In this document: positions 7,749 to 15,761 of the stretch, piece by piece
Numbering within the stretch: the first letter of the stretch is position 1
How the letters are laid out: each line of letters starts with the position of its first letter
NCBI GenBank assembly: GCA_903873945.1
Contig: CAIQQM010000302.1
Location: forward strand, 1 to 32,118
Reading direction: 5' to 3'
DNA length: 32,118 nt
From: an uncultured Verrucomicrobiota bacterium
GTDB lineage: Bacteria; Verrucomicrobiota; Verrucomicrobiia; Limisphaerales; UBA8199
Notes under the pieces: model-generated
The model's input: only the letters and a program-made list of their open reading frames with translations
What the model was told of the DNA's origin: nothing
Databases searched by the model: none
Position numbers and translations under genes: made by a program

Positions 7749-9197
7749 TCAACCTCGCTCAAAGCAACCCCGATCCAGTGGCGCGCTCTGCGCCATTCCT
7801 ATCGCTTGAGCCAGGTCTTCCACCACCCAGTTCCTCCGGGTTGCTTGTAAATAATCTGCCGCGACGCCATGCTGCCATACGGCGTAGCGGATTGTCTTAA
7901 GTGCGTCGGTTTGCATCTCCGGTTGTGCCAGCAATCCCGCCAAATACCCGGATAGCGTATCGCCGCTGCCCCCTTGGGCCAGATGTGGATTGCCCGATGG
8001 ATTCACGTAAACTTCCCCGGTGCTGCGGCCGATAATTGTCTGATGCCCTTTAAGAACGACCCAGGCGTTTCCGAAGCGCTTGGAAACATTGCGCAGGGCG
8101 GTTAGCCGGTCGGCTTGCACTTGCTGTGGCGTGGCGCGCAGCAGCCGCGCGGCCTCACCGGGGTGTGGTGTTATCACGCGCGGAAAATTCTTGGGGACCG
8201 AATCCAGCGATAGCCAGTCTAGTGCGCTGGCATCAACCACCACCGGCATTAGTGAGTCACGCCACAGATGCCGGGTCAGCATTTTCATCTCGTCGGGCAT
8301 GTCTTTAGCCGCAAGTCCGGGGCCAATCAGCGCCGCGTTGTGGCTGCCGATCAATTTGGCTCCGGGCGCCCAGGGCTCTACCATCACTGCTTGTAATTGT
8401 GACGCGACCACATGATAAACGGCTTCAAGGGTGTGCAACGTGATCAGTCCCGGCTGGGCTCGTTGTGCGCCCCGTGCCGCCAGCACCGCTGCGCCGTGAT
8501 AACCCAGGCTCCCGGCAACGATTGCCAGGTGCCCGCAGTTGCCCTTGTGTGTTGTCGCCGTCCGTGCTGGCGGATAACCCGCAAAATCTCCCGGCAATGT
8601 CCAATTGACTTCGCTGGTGTGCGGACAGGGGATCAGGCCGGTGTCGGATGCGACTTCCAGTCGTCCTGTAAACTGCGAAGCTGCCTCGGTCAGCAGCCCC
8701 GTTTTGGGTGCGCCCACTGTAAGGGTTACTGAAGCCTGAACCGCTCCGCCTTGCGGCTCGCCCGTGTCAGCATTTAAGCCGGATGGCACGTCCACCGCCA
8801 GTACCTGCGTGTTTGTGCCATTGATACGTTGAATGAACTGGCTCCAGTCGGGACTGAGCGGCCGATTGAGGCCGATGCCAAACAGGCCGTCCACAACCAG
8901 CGCCGGATTTAGCGCCAGCAACGCTTCCAATTTCGGCATCTCGGCTGCCGGCTCCTTTACATCCAGCGCCTCCACTCTGCGTCCTGTCAGGTGTTCCCGC
9001 GCGCAACGGGCGTCTGCGCCGTTATGGCCCTTGCCGGCAAGAATAACGATCAGATCCCCCGCTTGCGTCATCCGCAAAGCGTGCAGCGCCGTGCACTTCC
9101 CCACTCGGCGAATGACCTCGGCTTCCGTTTGACCGGCGGCCCATGTAGCCTGCTCCCAGTCGCGCATCTGCGTAACACTAATGACCGGCACTGGCAT
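7749..9197 (-). CDS. nnr: Bifunctional NAD(P)HX epimerase / ADP-dependent NAD(P)HX dehydratase
   Basis: This 482-residue fusion repairs hydrated NADH and NADPH. The N-terminal NnrE (YjeF_N) epimerase part (~1-215) shows 'AGKGHNGADARCAREHL', 'VVDGLFGIGLNRPL' and 'LAVDVPSGLNADTG'. The C-terminal NnrD (ribokinase-like) part has 'KGNCGHLAIVAGSLGYHGAAVLAARGA' (split here by family convention), 'ITPHPGEAARLL', 'VVLKGHQTII' and 'AQGGSGDTLSGYLAGLLAQ', whose aspartate is the catalytic base (GTGD in most homologues, GSGD here). The start at 9197 gives MPVPVISVTQMRDWEQ, the usual epimerase opening; the upstream in-frame start (9263) adds a non-conserved leader. The epimerase loop reads GKGHNGAD instead of the common GxGNNGGD, a small departure. 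Confidence 0.94.
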   Translation of the reverse strand: MPVPVISVTQMRDWEQATWAAGQTEAEVIRRVGKCTALHALRMTQAGDLIVILAGKGHNGADARCAREHLTGRRVEALDVKEPAAEMPKLEALLALNPALVVDGLFGIGLNRPLSPDWSQFIQRINGTNTQVLAVDVPSGLNADTGEPQGGAVQASVTLTVGAPKTGLLTEAASQFTGRLEVASDTGLIPCPHTSEVNWTLPGDFAGYPPARTATTHKGNCGHLAIVAGSLGYHGAAVLAARGAQRAQPGLITLHTLEAVYHVVASQLQAVMVEPWAPGAKLIGSHNAALIGPGLAAKDMPDEMKMLTRHLWRDSLMPVVVDASALDWLSLDSVPKNFPRVITPHPGEAARLLRATPQQVQADRLTALRNVSKRFGNAWVVLKGHQTIIGRSTGEVYVNPSGNPHLAQGGSGDTLSGYLAGLLAQPEMQTDALKTIRYAVWQHGVAADYLQATRRNWVVEDLAQAIGMAQSAPLDRGCFERG

Positions 9198-9321
9198 GGC
9201 GGCTAACCTACACGTTTCGGGCCGGGATAAAAGAAGAAATACCGCTCCGTCATAAACAGCCAAGGCATTGTCGCGGAATTGAGAGTTGACCTGGAGGAAG
9301 GAGCGGATTTAACTGCTCTTC

Positions 9322-9684
9322 ATGCGAACGTTCATCCTTTGCATTTCCCTTTCAGCGTTCATTGCTGTCGGCTGCGCTGGAAAAAAGGCTGCTGTGCCTC
9401 CTGCGACCGCTAAGCCCGCCGCCGCTACCCCAAACTACAGTCTCATTGTCACCCCGGACAACGCGCTTGTGGGAAGGGTTGTAAAGGTCAATCCGAACGA
9501 GCGCTTTGTGGTGCTGAATTTTCCGATTGGCCACCTCCCGGCATTGGACCAACACTTGTTTCTCTACCGGAACGGATTGAAAGTCGGTGCGGTCAACGTC
9601 ACCGGCCCGCAGCGCGATGACAATATCGTTGCTGATATTCTGACGGGTGACGCCCAGGACGGTGACGAGGTTCGGGACAAATAA
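9322..9684 (+). CDS. Small lipoprotein, unknown function
   Basis: The 120-residue product has a lipoprotein signal: basic start (MRTF), hydrophobic core and lipobox AVGC with the lipidated cysteine at position 18. A short Ala/Pro/Lys linker leads to a compact beta-rich domain ('NYSLIVTPDNALVGRVVKVN', 'RFVVLNFPIGHLPALDQHL', 'VGAVNVTGPQRDDNIVADIL') that resembles the periplasmic domains often linked to peptidoglycan-associated or envelope proteins in this phylum. The gene is monocistronic, divergent from nnr, with a 124-base gap holding both promoters. The precise role is unknown. Confidence 0.78.
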   Translation: MRTFILCISLSAFIAVGCAGKKAAVPPATAKPAAATPNYSLIVTPDNALVGRVVKVNPNERFVVLNFPIGHLPALDQHLFLYRNGLKVGAVNVTGPQRDDNIVADILTGDAQDGDEVRDK

Positions 9685-9799
9685 TCTTGCGGTTCAGCCA
9701 CCTTCCCGGAGGCGGGCCTGCGACAGGGTGTTTGCTTTTCCCTGCCTCTTGTCCCCAGCCAAAATCCCCGGCACTCCCTCGGAATTTTCAAACAGGCTC

Positions 9800-10117
9800 T
9801 TAGCCGCGCTCCGGTTCGACTAGGGGCTTGACCGTTTTGGGCAACACCTGTTTCTGATACGGCGAGTGCAGATTGAAGTAGATGCCGCACATCGGCCGCG
9901 GACCGTCATTCTGGCTGAGGATGACCGTTATTTGCTTGTCCAGCGCAATTCCGTGGCGAAGTTCCGCCCCCCGGGTCTCGTAGGCTTTTATCGCCTTTTT
10001 TATCATGGAAAGCAGCGAGACTTCAAATTCGTCGGGTGTTTTGCCGATGCAGATAATGTACCTGTCGTACGCTTTCATCGCCTCGGTGATTTCCGGCCTG
10101 AACGTTTCTACAGTCAC
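9800..10117 (-). CDS. Conserved-looking hypothetical protein
   Basis: The 105-residue product (VTVETFRPEITEAMKAYDRY onward) is amphipathic, without signal or membrane segment, and contains no motif that I recognise. The start is set to GTG at 10117, with a GGA 6 bases upstream, because the sequence upstream in frame is basic and not protein-like. A longer form beginning at 10186 is possible. It is followed downstream by a convergent lipoprotein gene and preceded by a YggS gene that is transcribed in the same direction, with a gap of over 100 bases. The function is unknown. Confidence 0.6.
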   Translation of the reverse strand: MTVETFRPEITEAMKAYDRYIICIGKTPDEFEVSLLSMIKKAIKAYETRGAELRHGIALDKQITVILSQNDGPRPMCGIYFNLHSPYQKQVLPKTVKPLVEPERG

Positions 10118-10224
10118 GATTCCTACACTAAAGCCTCCCTCCAAAAAGTGAAGCCAAAAATCCTTGCGGCGGCGGGATGAGACCAATGTTCGCGCATGGG
10201 TCTCACTTTGAAGGGGATTTCGAA

Positions 10225-10914
10225 TCAGGCGGTTTTTTGACGCTCTCCAAATAGCACCGTTCCCAAACGTACGATCGTCGCTCCCTCCTCGATTGCCACT
10301 TCGAAATCTCCGCTCATCCCCATGCTTAGCTCAGGCAAAGCGCCGCTCAGGACTTCTTCGCACCGCGCCTTCAGTTCCCGCACCTGGCGGAACACAACCC
10401 GCGTCTTTTCCGGTTCCGGTGACCACGGCGGCACTGTCATCAAACCTCGAACTTCCAGCCGCGGTAGCGCGTTGATCTGCGTTACCTCAGCCAATAGTTG
10501 TTCCGGTCTGTAGCCAAACTTGCTCGCTTCTCCGGCGGCATTTACCTCCAGCAGGATGGGCACCCGTTTCGCTGCTTGCTCGGCCTGTTTGTTGATTTCC
10601 TGGGCCAGGCGAAGGCTATCGACGCTTTGGATCATTTCGAATAGCGCTACCGCATCCCGGCACTTGTTCGTTTGTAAATGGCCAATCATGTGCCAGCGTA
10701 ACCGGCTTGGGCAGAGCGGAATTTTCGCCTTCGCCTCCTGCACCTTGCTTTCGCCGAACAGGCTCAAACCGAGTCGCGCCGCTTCGTCGATTACCTCCGG
10801 GGGTTGGCCTTTGGTGACCGGAAGCAGCATGACCGAATCAGTCGCGCGCCCCGCTCGGGCGCAGGACGCCTCTATCCGTTGTTTTATCGCTGCTATTCTG
10901 CCCGCTAAATCCAT
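10225..10914 (-). CDS. yggS: YggS family pyridoxal phosphate homeostasis protein (PLPBP)
   Basis: The 229-residue single-domain PLP-binding TIM barrel controls the free PLP pool and amino-acid/keto-acid balance; it has no known catalytic activity. Lys35 in 'LLPVTKGQPPEVI' is the PLP Schiff-base position. Further blocks are 'LFGESKVQEAKAKI' (usually GENKVQE/GENYVQE), 'RWHMIGHLQTNK', 'IQSVDSLRLAQEIN', 'LLEVNAAGEASKFGY', 'LEVRGLMTVPPW', 'LSMGMSGDFEVAIEEGATIVRLGTVLFG'. These are all in the expected order and the length is normal. The gene starts at ATG 10914 and is followed by the hypothetical protein at 9800-10117. Confidence 0.95.
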   Translation of the reverse strand: MDLAGRIAAIKQRIEASCARAGRATDSVMLLPVTKGQPPEVIDEAARLGLSLFGESKVQEAKAKIPLCPSRLRWHMIGHLQTNKCRDAVALFEMIQSVDSLRLAQEINKQAEQAAKRVPILLEVNAAGEASKFGYRPEQLLAEVTQINALPRLEVRGLMTVPPWSPEPEKTRVVFRQVRELKARCEEVLSGALPELSMGMSGDFEVAIEEGATIVRLGTVLFGERQKTA

Positions 10915-11082
10915 TGCCGGAAATTATCCGTAACGGACATTCGTGGATAGTGAAATAGTGGGTGGCGTTTTTCCCGCCCAGGTAATTCCTTGCAAATCGC
11001 GCATGACGGCTCCCGTTTCTCCGTTCACCATGCTCGGCGTGCAATATTGGCTGGTGAAACAAGGGCGGCTTTGCGTGTTGCC

Positions 11083-12588
11083 TTACGCCCTTGCGATTTC
11101 CTCAACAGCCTTTCGCAGAACCGCTATCATTTTGCGCGCTTGTACCGTTGTCGTGCAGTAGGGCGGCATCAGCACCACCACATTCCCGACAGGTCGGGTC
11201 AGCACGCCGTGCCTGGCCATGGCTTCACAAACGCGTATGCCGGCGCGCTTGCGCAAATCGAACGGCTGCCTCGTGCGCCAGTCTTTGACCAGTTCCACCC
11301 CTGCGACCAGCCCTGCTTGGCGGATGTCTCCCACGTTCGGCAGCGCCCAGAGCGTTTTCAGCTCCGAACGCAACGCCGCTTCCAGCCTCCGGCGCGCTCG
11401 GCTCGAAACCCCGCTCTGCAGAATTTTCAGGCTCGCTAAACCGGCCGCTGCTCCCAGTTGGTTCCCGGTGAAACTGTGCCCGTGGAAGAAAGTCTTGAAC
11501 TCATCGTATTCGCCAAGGAACGCCTCGAAAACCGCCTGCGTCGTCAACGTGGCCGCCATCGGCAGGTACCCGCCCGTTAACCCCTTGGCTAGCGCCATGA
11601 AATCCGGTTGGACATCCTCGTGGTGGCAGGCGAACAACACGTTGCGCCCGCTCCCACGGTCTTCCCCCGTTGACCCTTCCTTGCCGGTCCGGCCAAACCC
11701 GGTCATTACTTCATCCGCAATCAGCAACGCGCCATGCCCGCGGGCAATCTCCGCTGCGCGATGCAGCCAGCCTTTCGGTTGCGGGACCATTCCTGCCGCC
11801 CCTTGCATCAGCGGCTCGAAGACGAACGCCGCATACGGGTTGCCCTTCTTGGTCTGCGTTTCAAACTTCCGTTCCATCTGGCCCAGGCACTCCCAATTGC
11901 ACCTCCGATATTCCCTTGCGTCTGCTCGCTCGGGTTTGGCTCGGTTATACGGGCACCGGTAGCAATAGGGTGCCATTACCCCGTCGGTTTTGAACAGCAG
12001 CTCGGCATAGGCTTTGTGGAAGAGGTCGATGTGGCCCAATGCCACTGCCCCAATCGTGTCGCCATGGTAACCGCTTTTCAGTGACAGAAACCTGGGCTTT
12101 GCCCCGCGCCCCGTGCGCCGCGAAAACTCATAAGCCAGCTTGAGCGCGACCTCCACCGCCGTCGAACCGTCGTCGCTGAAAAAAACCTTTCCAAGACAGG
12201 GTGTGTTTTTCCGCCCTCGAGCTAAGGCGAAAGCCGCTTGTTCCGGCCGCATGTTCCCCTTCGCCGCAACCTTCATTTGAGGCGGGTTCGCCAATTTCAC
12301 CAGTTGTTCCGCCAGCCGGCTGGCCGGCTCATTTGCCAGGCCCAGCGCCGAGCTGTGGGCGATCCTTTTCAACTGCCGCTGAATGGCGGCGTTTATTTTG
12401 GCGTTGTTATGTCCGTGCAGGTTGGTCCAGATGGATGAATTGCCGTCGAGATATTCCCGGCCTCGCTCATCTCTCAATACTGTCCCCTCACCCTCAACGA
12501 TGACGATGGGCTCGCTCTTCAGCCAATCCCGCATCTGCGTGAAGGGATGCCAGACGTGCTTATGGTCGAGTTTGGCTGTTTGGCTCAT
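11083..12588 (-). CDS. bioA: Adenosylmethionine-8-amino-7-oxononanoate aminotransferase
   Basis: The 501-residue class-III PLP aminotransferase makes 7,8-diaminopelargonate from KAPA in biotin synthesis. It shows 'HVWHPFTQM', 'FFSDDGSTAVEVALKLA', 'KSGYHGDTIGAVALG', the PLP aspartate D292 ('LLIADEVMTGFGRTG') and the Schiff-base lysine K335 ('MALAKGLTGGYLPM'). C209, C212, C230 and C234 form a four-cysteine cluster (CYRC...C...C) seen in some BioA lineages. It is longer than the usual ~430-450 residues: insertions at ~103-131 and ~303-318 are low in complexity. The ATG overlaps the bioF stop by 4 bases (ATGA), so the two are translationally coupled and the start is well defined. Confidence 0.93.
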   Translation of the reverse strand: MSQTAKLDHKHVWHPFTQMRDWLKSEPIVIVEGEGTVLRDERGREYLDGNSSIWTNLHGHNNAKINAAIQRQLKRIAHSSALGLANEPASRLAEQLVKLANPPQMKVAAKGNMRPEQAAFALARGRKNTPCLGKVFFSDDGSTAVEVALKLAYEFSRRTGRGAKPRFLSLKSGYHGDTIGAVALGHIDLFHKAYAELLFKTDGVMAPYCYRCPYNRAKPERADAREYRRCNWECLGQMERKFETQTKKGNPYAAFVFEPLMQGAAGMVPQPKGWLHRAAEIARGHGALLIADEVMTGFGRTGKEGSTGEDRGSGRNVLFACHHEDVQPDFMALAKGLTGGYLPMAATLTTQAVFEAFLGEYDEFKTFFHGHSFTGNQLGAAAGLASLKILQSGVSSRARRRLEAALRSELKTLWALPNVGDIRQAGLVAGVELVKDWRTRQPFDLRKRAGIRVCEAMARHGVLTRPVGNVVVLMPPYCTTTVQARKMIAVLRKAVEEIARA

Positions 12589-13802
12589 TTCCCGGAAACT
12601 CCATTCCGTAGGCTTCTCAGCGCCGTAATTGCTTCTGCTGCCTCGGCGGCACTGTGGGCCGCCGTAACGGTCAACCGCAGCCGGGCCTGCCCGCGGGCGA
12701 CCGTTGGATAGCGAATCGCGGGGATGAATATCCCCAGCTCACGCAGAGCCGCAGAGACTTCAACGGCCTTTGTTTCCTCGCCAATCGGAACGGGAATAAT
12801 CGCGCTCCCTTTACCTGGCATGGAGGAACAACCACCCAGCCCCTCTTGCAACTCCTTGACCCTTTCCCAAAGCAAAGCGCGCCGCCGCTCTCCCTTACTT
12901 GACTGGACAAACCTTACCCCGGCTGTTGCTGCGGCTGCCGCAGCGGGCACCGGCGCGGTCGAAAAAATGAAACTCCGGGCCTTGTTCACCAGGTAATCAA
13001 TCAGCGCCCGGGAACCGGAAATGTACCCGCCCGACGCTCCAAGCGCTTTCCCCAGCGTTCCGAACTGTATCTCGATTTGGCCGCTCACACCCAGCTCTTC
13101 AGTCAGCCCGCGCCGGTTCTCGCCATAGAGTCCCGTCGCATGCGCTTCATCCACCATGAGCCACGCGCCGTATTTCTCCTTCAACTCCGCTATCTCGCGC
13201 AGTGGCGCTTGGTCCCCGTCCATCGAAAATACGCTTTCCGTCACCACCAGCGTTCGTCCGCGAGTTCCTCCGCCCGCCGTCTCCTTTCCCGCGCTTTGCC
13301 TGGCCGCCCATATAAGAATATTTTCCAAATCATCCGGGTCGTTGTGCGCAAACACACGCATCTTCGCCCCGCAGAGGCGTGCGGCGTCCACGATGCACGC
13401 ATGAACCAGTTTATCCAGGATGACGATGTCATCCCGTCCCAGCAGCGCGCAGATTGTTCCCATCGCCGCCGCATACCCGGTGGAGAAGCTTAGGGCGGCT
13501 TCCGTGCCTTTGAATGCTGCCAGCGCTTCGTCAAGTTCCTGGTGCGGACCAAGCGAGCCGCAGATCAACCGCGAAGCGCCGGCGCCCGCGCCATATTCTT
13601 TGACGGCTTTGATTGCCGCCTCTTTCAGTGCCGGCTCGTTGGCGAGGCCAAGGTAATCGTTCGAACCGAAATTGAGCAGGGCTTTCCCGTTGACCGTGAT
13701 CCGTGGGGATTGCGGCGAATCAACCCGGCGCAATTCGCGATACAACCCTTCTTCGCGCAGCGCTTCGAGGCGTTTCTTCAGCTCTCTTTCGAATTCGTTC
13801 AT
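12585..13802 (-). CDS. bioF: 8-amino-7-oxononanoate synthase
   Basis: The 405-residue alpha-oxoamine synthase condenses pimeloyl thioester with L-alanine to KAPA. Visible are 'NFGSNDYLGLANEP', 'GAGASRLICGSLGPHQELDE', 'VILDKLVHACIVDAARL', 'VVTESVFSMDGDQAPL', the PLP aspartate in 'LMVDEAHATGLYG' (~D218) and the catalytic lysine K252 ('FGTLGKALGASGGYISGS'). A small insert ('SAGKETAGGGTRG', ~170-182) is absent from typical homologues. The ATG at 13802 overlaps the stop of the amidohydrolase gene by ATGA, and the stop in turn overlaps bioA, forming a tight cluster. A weak GAGAG precedes the start. A longer start at 13829 lies inside the upstream gene and is rejected. Confidence 0.95.
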   Translation of the reverse strand: MNEFERELKKRLEALREEGLYRELRRVDSPQSPRITVNGKALLNFGSNDYLGLANEPALKEAAIKAVKEYGAGAGASRLICGSLGPHQELDEALAAFKGTEAALSFSTGYAAAMGTICALLGRDDIVILDKLVHACIVDAARLCGAKMRVFAHNDPDDLENILIWAARQSAGKETAGGGTRGRTLVVTESVFSMDGDQAPLREIAELKEKYGAWLMVDEAHATGLYGENRRGLTEELGVSGQIEIQFGTLGKALGASGGYISGSRALIDYLVNKARSFIFSTAPVPAAAAAATAGVRFVQSSKGERRRALLWERVKELQEGLGGCSSMPGKGSAIIPVPIGEETKAVEVSAALRELGIFIPAIRYPTVARGQARLRLTVTAAHSAAEAAEAITALRSLRNGVSGK

Positions 13803-15082
13803 CTCTCTGCCGCCGGTCCAACCACCCATTTGCCATCTATCATGCTGGCCGACACAGTCCCTTTATGATGCAGAACGGCGTCGTGCACCGCTGTAATCCT
13901 GCCGCCGAAGGGAACCGCGATCACGTCCGCCAGGGCGCCTTGGGAAATCTCGCCGATCTGCCCGTCCATCCCCAGCGCCCGGGCGCCGTTCACCGTCGCC
14001 ATTCGCAGAATGTCCTTCGCCGGAAGCGTGGAATCCTCGCTCGCCAATCCTCGCATCTCCTCAAACATGTCCAGCTCGACAGTTTGCCGGCGCGTTTTAT
14101 AGACGGTCGCCAGGCTGTCGGTTCCGAGGCAAATGTTGACGCCCTGTTTCATCAATTTTCGCAATGGAAACGGAGCGTGGCGGAAATAGTGATGGCTGCG
14201 CGGGCAATGGACGACGTGTGCCCGGCGCTTGCCCAACAGCTCGGCGTCGCCCTCGCCGAGATAGTTCGCATGCACTGCCACCAGGTTTTCACCCAGCAAA
14301 CCGCAGCGTTCCAGGTGCTGCACCGGTGAGCCTAGCCCGCAATCCGACATGTCTCGGCTGTTCCACCGCAACCACTCAAACATCTCGCCTCGTCCGTGCG
14401 CGATCATCTCGTGTTCCAACGCCGACTCCGCCACGTGTGTCACCACCCGCCACCCGCGGCGGCGTGCTGCCTGACCGCTCAAACGCAGCAGTTCCGGCGT
14501 GGTCGAGTAGGGCGCGTGCGGCGATAACCCAATCGGGCATCGCAGTTCCCCCAGCGAAGTGATGAGCCCAATGGCCTCGCTCAGGACTGCATGCGGCGCG
14601 CGCCGGCCTGTGATGCCAATCATCTCCAGAAACGAAAACACGCGCAACGGCGTCGCTCCTGACACTTCTGGCAATAGCTCCGGCACGGCTTCAATGTCCC
14701 CCACCGTCGTTGTTCCCGTCCGCGCCAGCATGCGCGTGCCGTTCAGCCATGACTCCGCGTAATCCGAGTAAGACCACCCGGCTTTGGTTGTCGTGATGAG
14801 CTTCAGCCAGTCAGTGAAGACCTTCGGCGGCGGGAACAGCCCGGCCATGCTCGTGTAATCCAGGTGGCAATGCGCGTTTACCAGGCCGGGCAATAGCGCC
14901 ACTTCCCCGAGGTCGATTTCCTGACAGCCGTGGTTCGAGGATAAATCCCGCCACCGCCCTGTCGCGGCAATCCGGTTGCCGGAGATCAGCACTGCGCCAT
15001 CAGCGATAGGCCGTCCTGAAACAGGTACGACTGCCCGCGCCCGTAGCAGGAGGGTAGAACTTGAAGGTCCGGGCACAGCCAT
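13799..15082 (-). CDS. Amidohydrolase superfamily deaminase/hydrolase (TRZ/ATZ-like)
   Basis: The 427-residue metal-dependent hydrolase has a small N-terminal beta-sandwich ('LLLRARAVVPVSGRPIADGAVLI') and a TIM barrel. The metal ligands are all present: HxH at H71-H73 (LVNAHCHLDY), H216 (VVTHVAES), H271 (VAVHANYL) and D322 (CLGTDSLAT), and 'CPRSHHYFRHAPFPLRKL' carries the usual N/H substrate region. The subfamily looks like cytosine/guanine deaminase-type chlorohydrolases and could be the aminodeoxyfutalosine deaminase of the futalosine menaquinone pathway, but the substrate is not determined here. It sits immediately upstream of bioF (ATGA overlap) and 28 bases after hpf, so it is cotranscribed with biotin synthesis for unclear reasons. 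Confidence 0.88.
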   Translation of the reverse strand: MAVPGPSSSTLLLRARAVVPVSGRPIADGAVLISGNRIAATGRWRDLSSNHGCQEIDLGEVALLPGLVNAHCHLDYTSMAGLFPPPKVFTDWLKLITTTKAGWSYSDYAESWLNGTRMLARTGTTTVGDIEAVPELLPEVSGATPLRVFSFLEMIGITGRRAPHAVLSEAIGLITSLGELRCPIGLSPHAPYSTTPELLRLSGQAARRRGWRVVTHVAESALEHEMIAHGRGEMFEWLRWNSRDMSDCGLGSPVQHLERCGLLGENLVAVHANYLGEGDAELLGKRRAHVVHCPRSHHYFRHAPFPLRKLMKQGVNICLGTDSLATVYKTRRQTVELDMFEEMRGLASEDSTLPAKDILRMATVNGARALGMDGQIGEISQGALADVIAVPFGGRITAVHDAVLHHKGTVSASMIDGKWVVGPAAER

Positions 15083-15110
15083 TGCTCGCGGTTCTGAACC
15101 CTTGCTCGAT

Positions 15111-15464
15111 TTAAATCTCTGTCTCCTGGCGCAACCGTTTGCTTCGCGCTGGTGCGCTTTGTTTCCGTTCCTTGTGCTTGTTGTGCCGCTTGCGGATCTG
15201 TTGCTCCAGCTTCTTTGACACTAAATCGATGGCCGCGAACAGGTCGCTCTCATGATCCTCCGCGAACAGGTCCGGCCCCCGCACCGAAAGACGCATCGAA
15301 CACGAAAATTGCGACGCCGGCGCTTTTGTCTTGTCGTGTTCCAGGGTGACCCGCGTATTAACCGCGAACCGGTGTAGATGTTCCAGCTTCTCGATCCGGC
15401 TGATGAGATGGTCTTCGATGGCTTTGGTGAGGGTCACGTTGTGCGTCGAAAGAATCAGGTTCAT
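15111..15464 (-). CDS. hpf: Ribosome hibernation-promoting factor (HPF/YfiA family)
   Basis: The ~117-residue protein binds the 30S subunit at the mRNA/tRNA channel and stores ribosomes under stress. The S30AE fold is visible: 'MNLILSTHNVTLTKAIEDHL', 'RIEKLEHLHRFAVNTRVTLE', 'MRLSVRGPDLFAEDHESDLFAAIDLVSKKLEQQIRKRH'. The length fits a short HPF; there is no C-terminal dimerisation domain, and the tail is basic ('KERKQSAPARSKRLRQETE'). The start at 15464 (MNLIL) is chosen by homology to the family; ATG 15470 is possible. No ribosome-binding site is visible. It is the most upstream gene of the amidohydrolase-bioF-bioA cluster. Confidence 0.88.
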   Translation of the reverse strand: MNLILSTHNVTLTKAIEDHLISRIEKLEHLHRFAVNTRVTLEHDKTKAPASQFSCSMRLSVRGPDLFAEDHESDLFAAIDLVSKKLEQQIRKRHNKHKERKQSAPARSKRLRQETEI

Positions 15465-15493
15465 ACCCATACAATGGCGCGGAGCCGGCAAAA

Positions 15494-15510
15494 AATCCAG
15501 AGAAACTGTT
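15494..15510. repeat. 17-bp direct repeat, left copy
   Basis: AATCCAGAGAAACTGTT occurs here and again, perfectly, at 15734-15750. The two copies bracket 223 bases that contain two other dispersed repeats. This may mark a duplication or the recombination that inserted them. Confidence 0.8.
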
Positions 15511-15533
15511 ATTGCAGGAGTTTGATTTTATTT

Positions 15534-15590
15534 ATGGTTTGCGGATTCCCTCTCCTGGGGGAGAGGGATCAAGGGTGAGGGCGGACGTTG
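15534..15590 (+). repeat. Hairpin-bearing dispersed repeat (type S, copy 1)
   Basis: The 57-bp unit begins ATGGTTTGCGGATT and ends GGCGGACGTTG. It contains a perfect 8-bp stem CCCTCTCC-TGGG-GGAGAGGG (15548-15567). A second copy lies at 28071-28211, interrupted in the hairpin arm by 86 bp. The two copies are in the same orientation. Confidence 0.85.
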
Positions 15591-15690
15591 CTGAGACTTC
15601 GGAAAAAGAAGAGCCGTCGATGCAACTGCCCTAGAGGGCAACTGATAGCTGGGGAAAAGCGGAATCGCGCGGCCCCTCAGACACTAATAG

Positions 15691-15735
15691 ATTTGCTTTT
15701 TGGCGCCCCTCGACATTGTACGCTACGCGGGCGAA
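15691..15735 (+). repeat. Dispersed ~45-bp repeat (type R, copy 1)
   Basis: The core GGCGCCCCTCGACATTGT followed by ACGCTACGCGGGCGAA is shared with 27342-27386, 28032-28070 and 28343-28389, with a few substitutions. All copies point the same way. The unit lies next to the 17-bp direct repeat at 15734 and between hpf and the next gene. Confidence 0.9.
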
Positions 15736-15750
15736 TCCAGAGAAACTGTT
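15734..15750. repeat. 17-bp direct repeat, right copy
   Basis: This is identical to 15494-15510. It directly follows, and overlaps by two bases, repeat R copy 1. Confidence 0.8.
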
Positions 15751-15761
15751 TTCCAACCTGT

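Noticed and set aside
10925..11032. 35-codon ORF on the minus strand upstream of yggS (MVNGETGAVMRDL...)
   Set aside because: No ribosome-binding site and no known similarity; it occupies the likely leader or promoter region of yggS.
15534..15590. Rho-independent terminator at the S1 hairpin
   Set aside because: The stem is strong but lacks a T run on either side and is part of a dispersed repeat, so termination is not supported.
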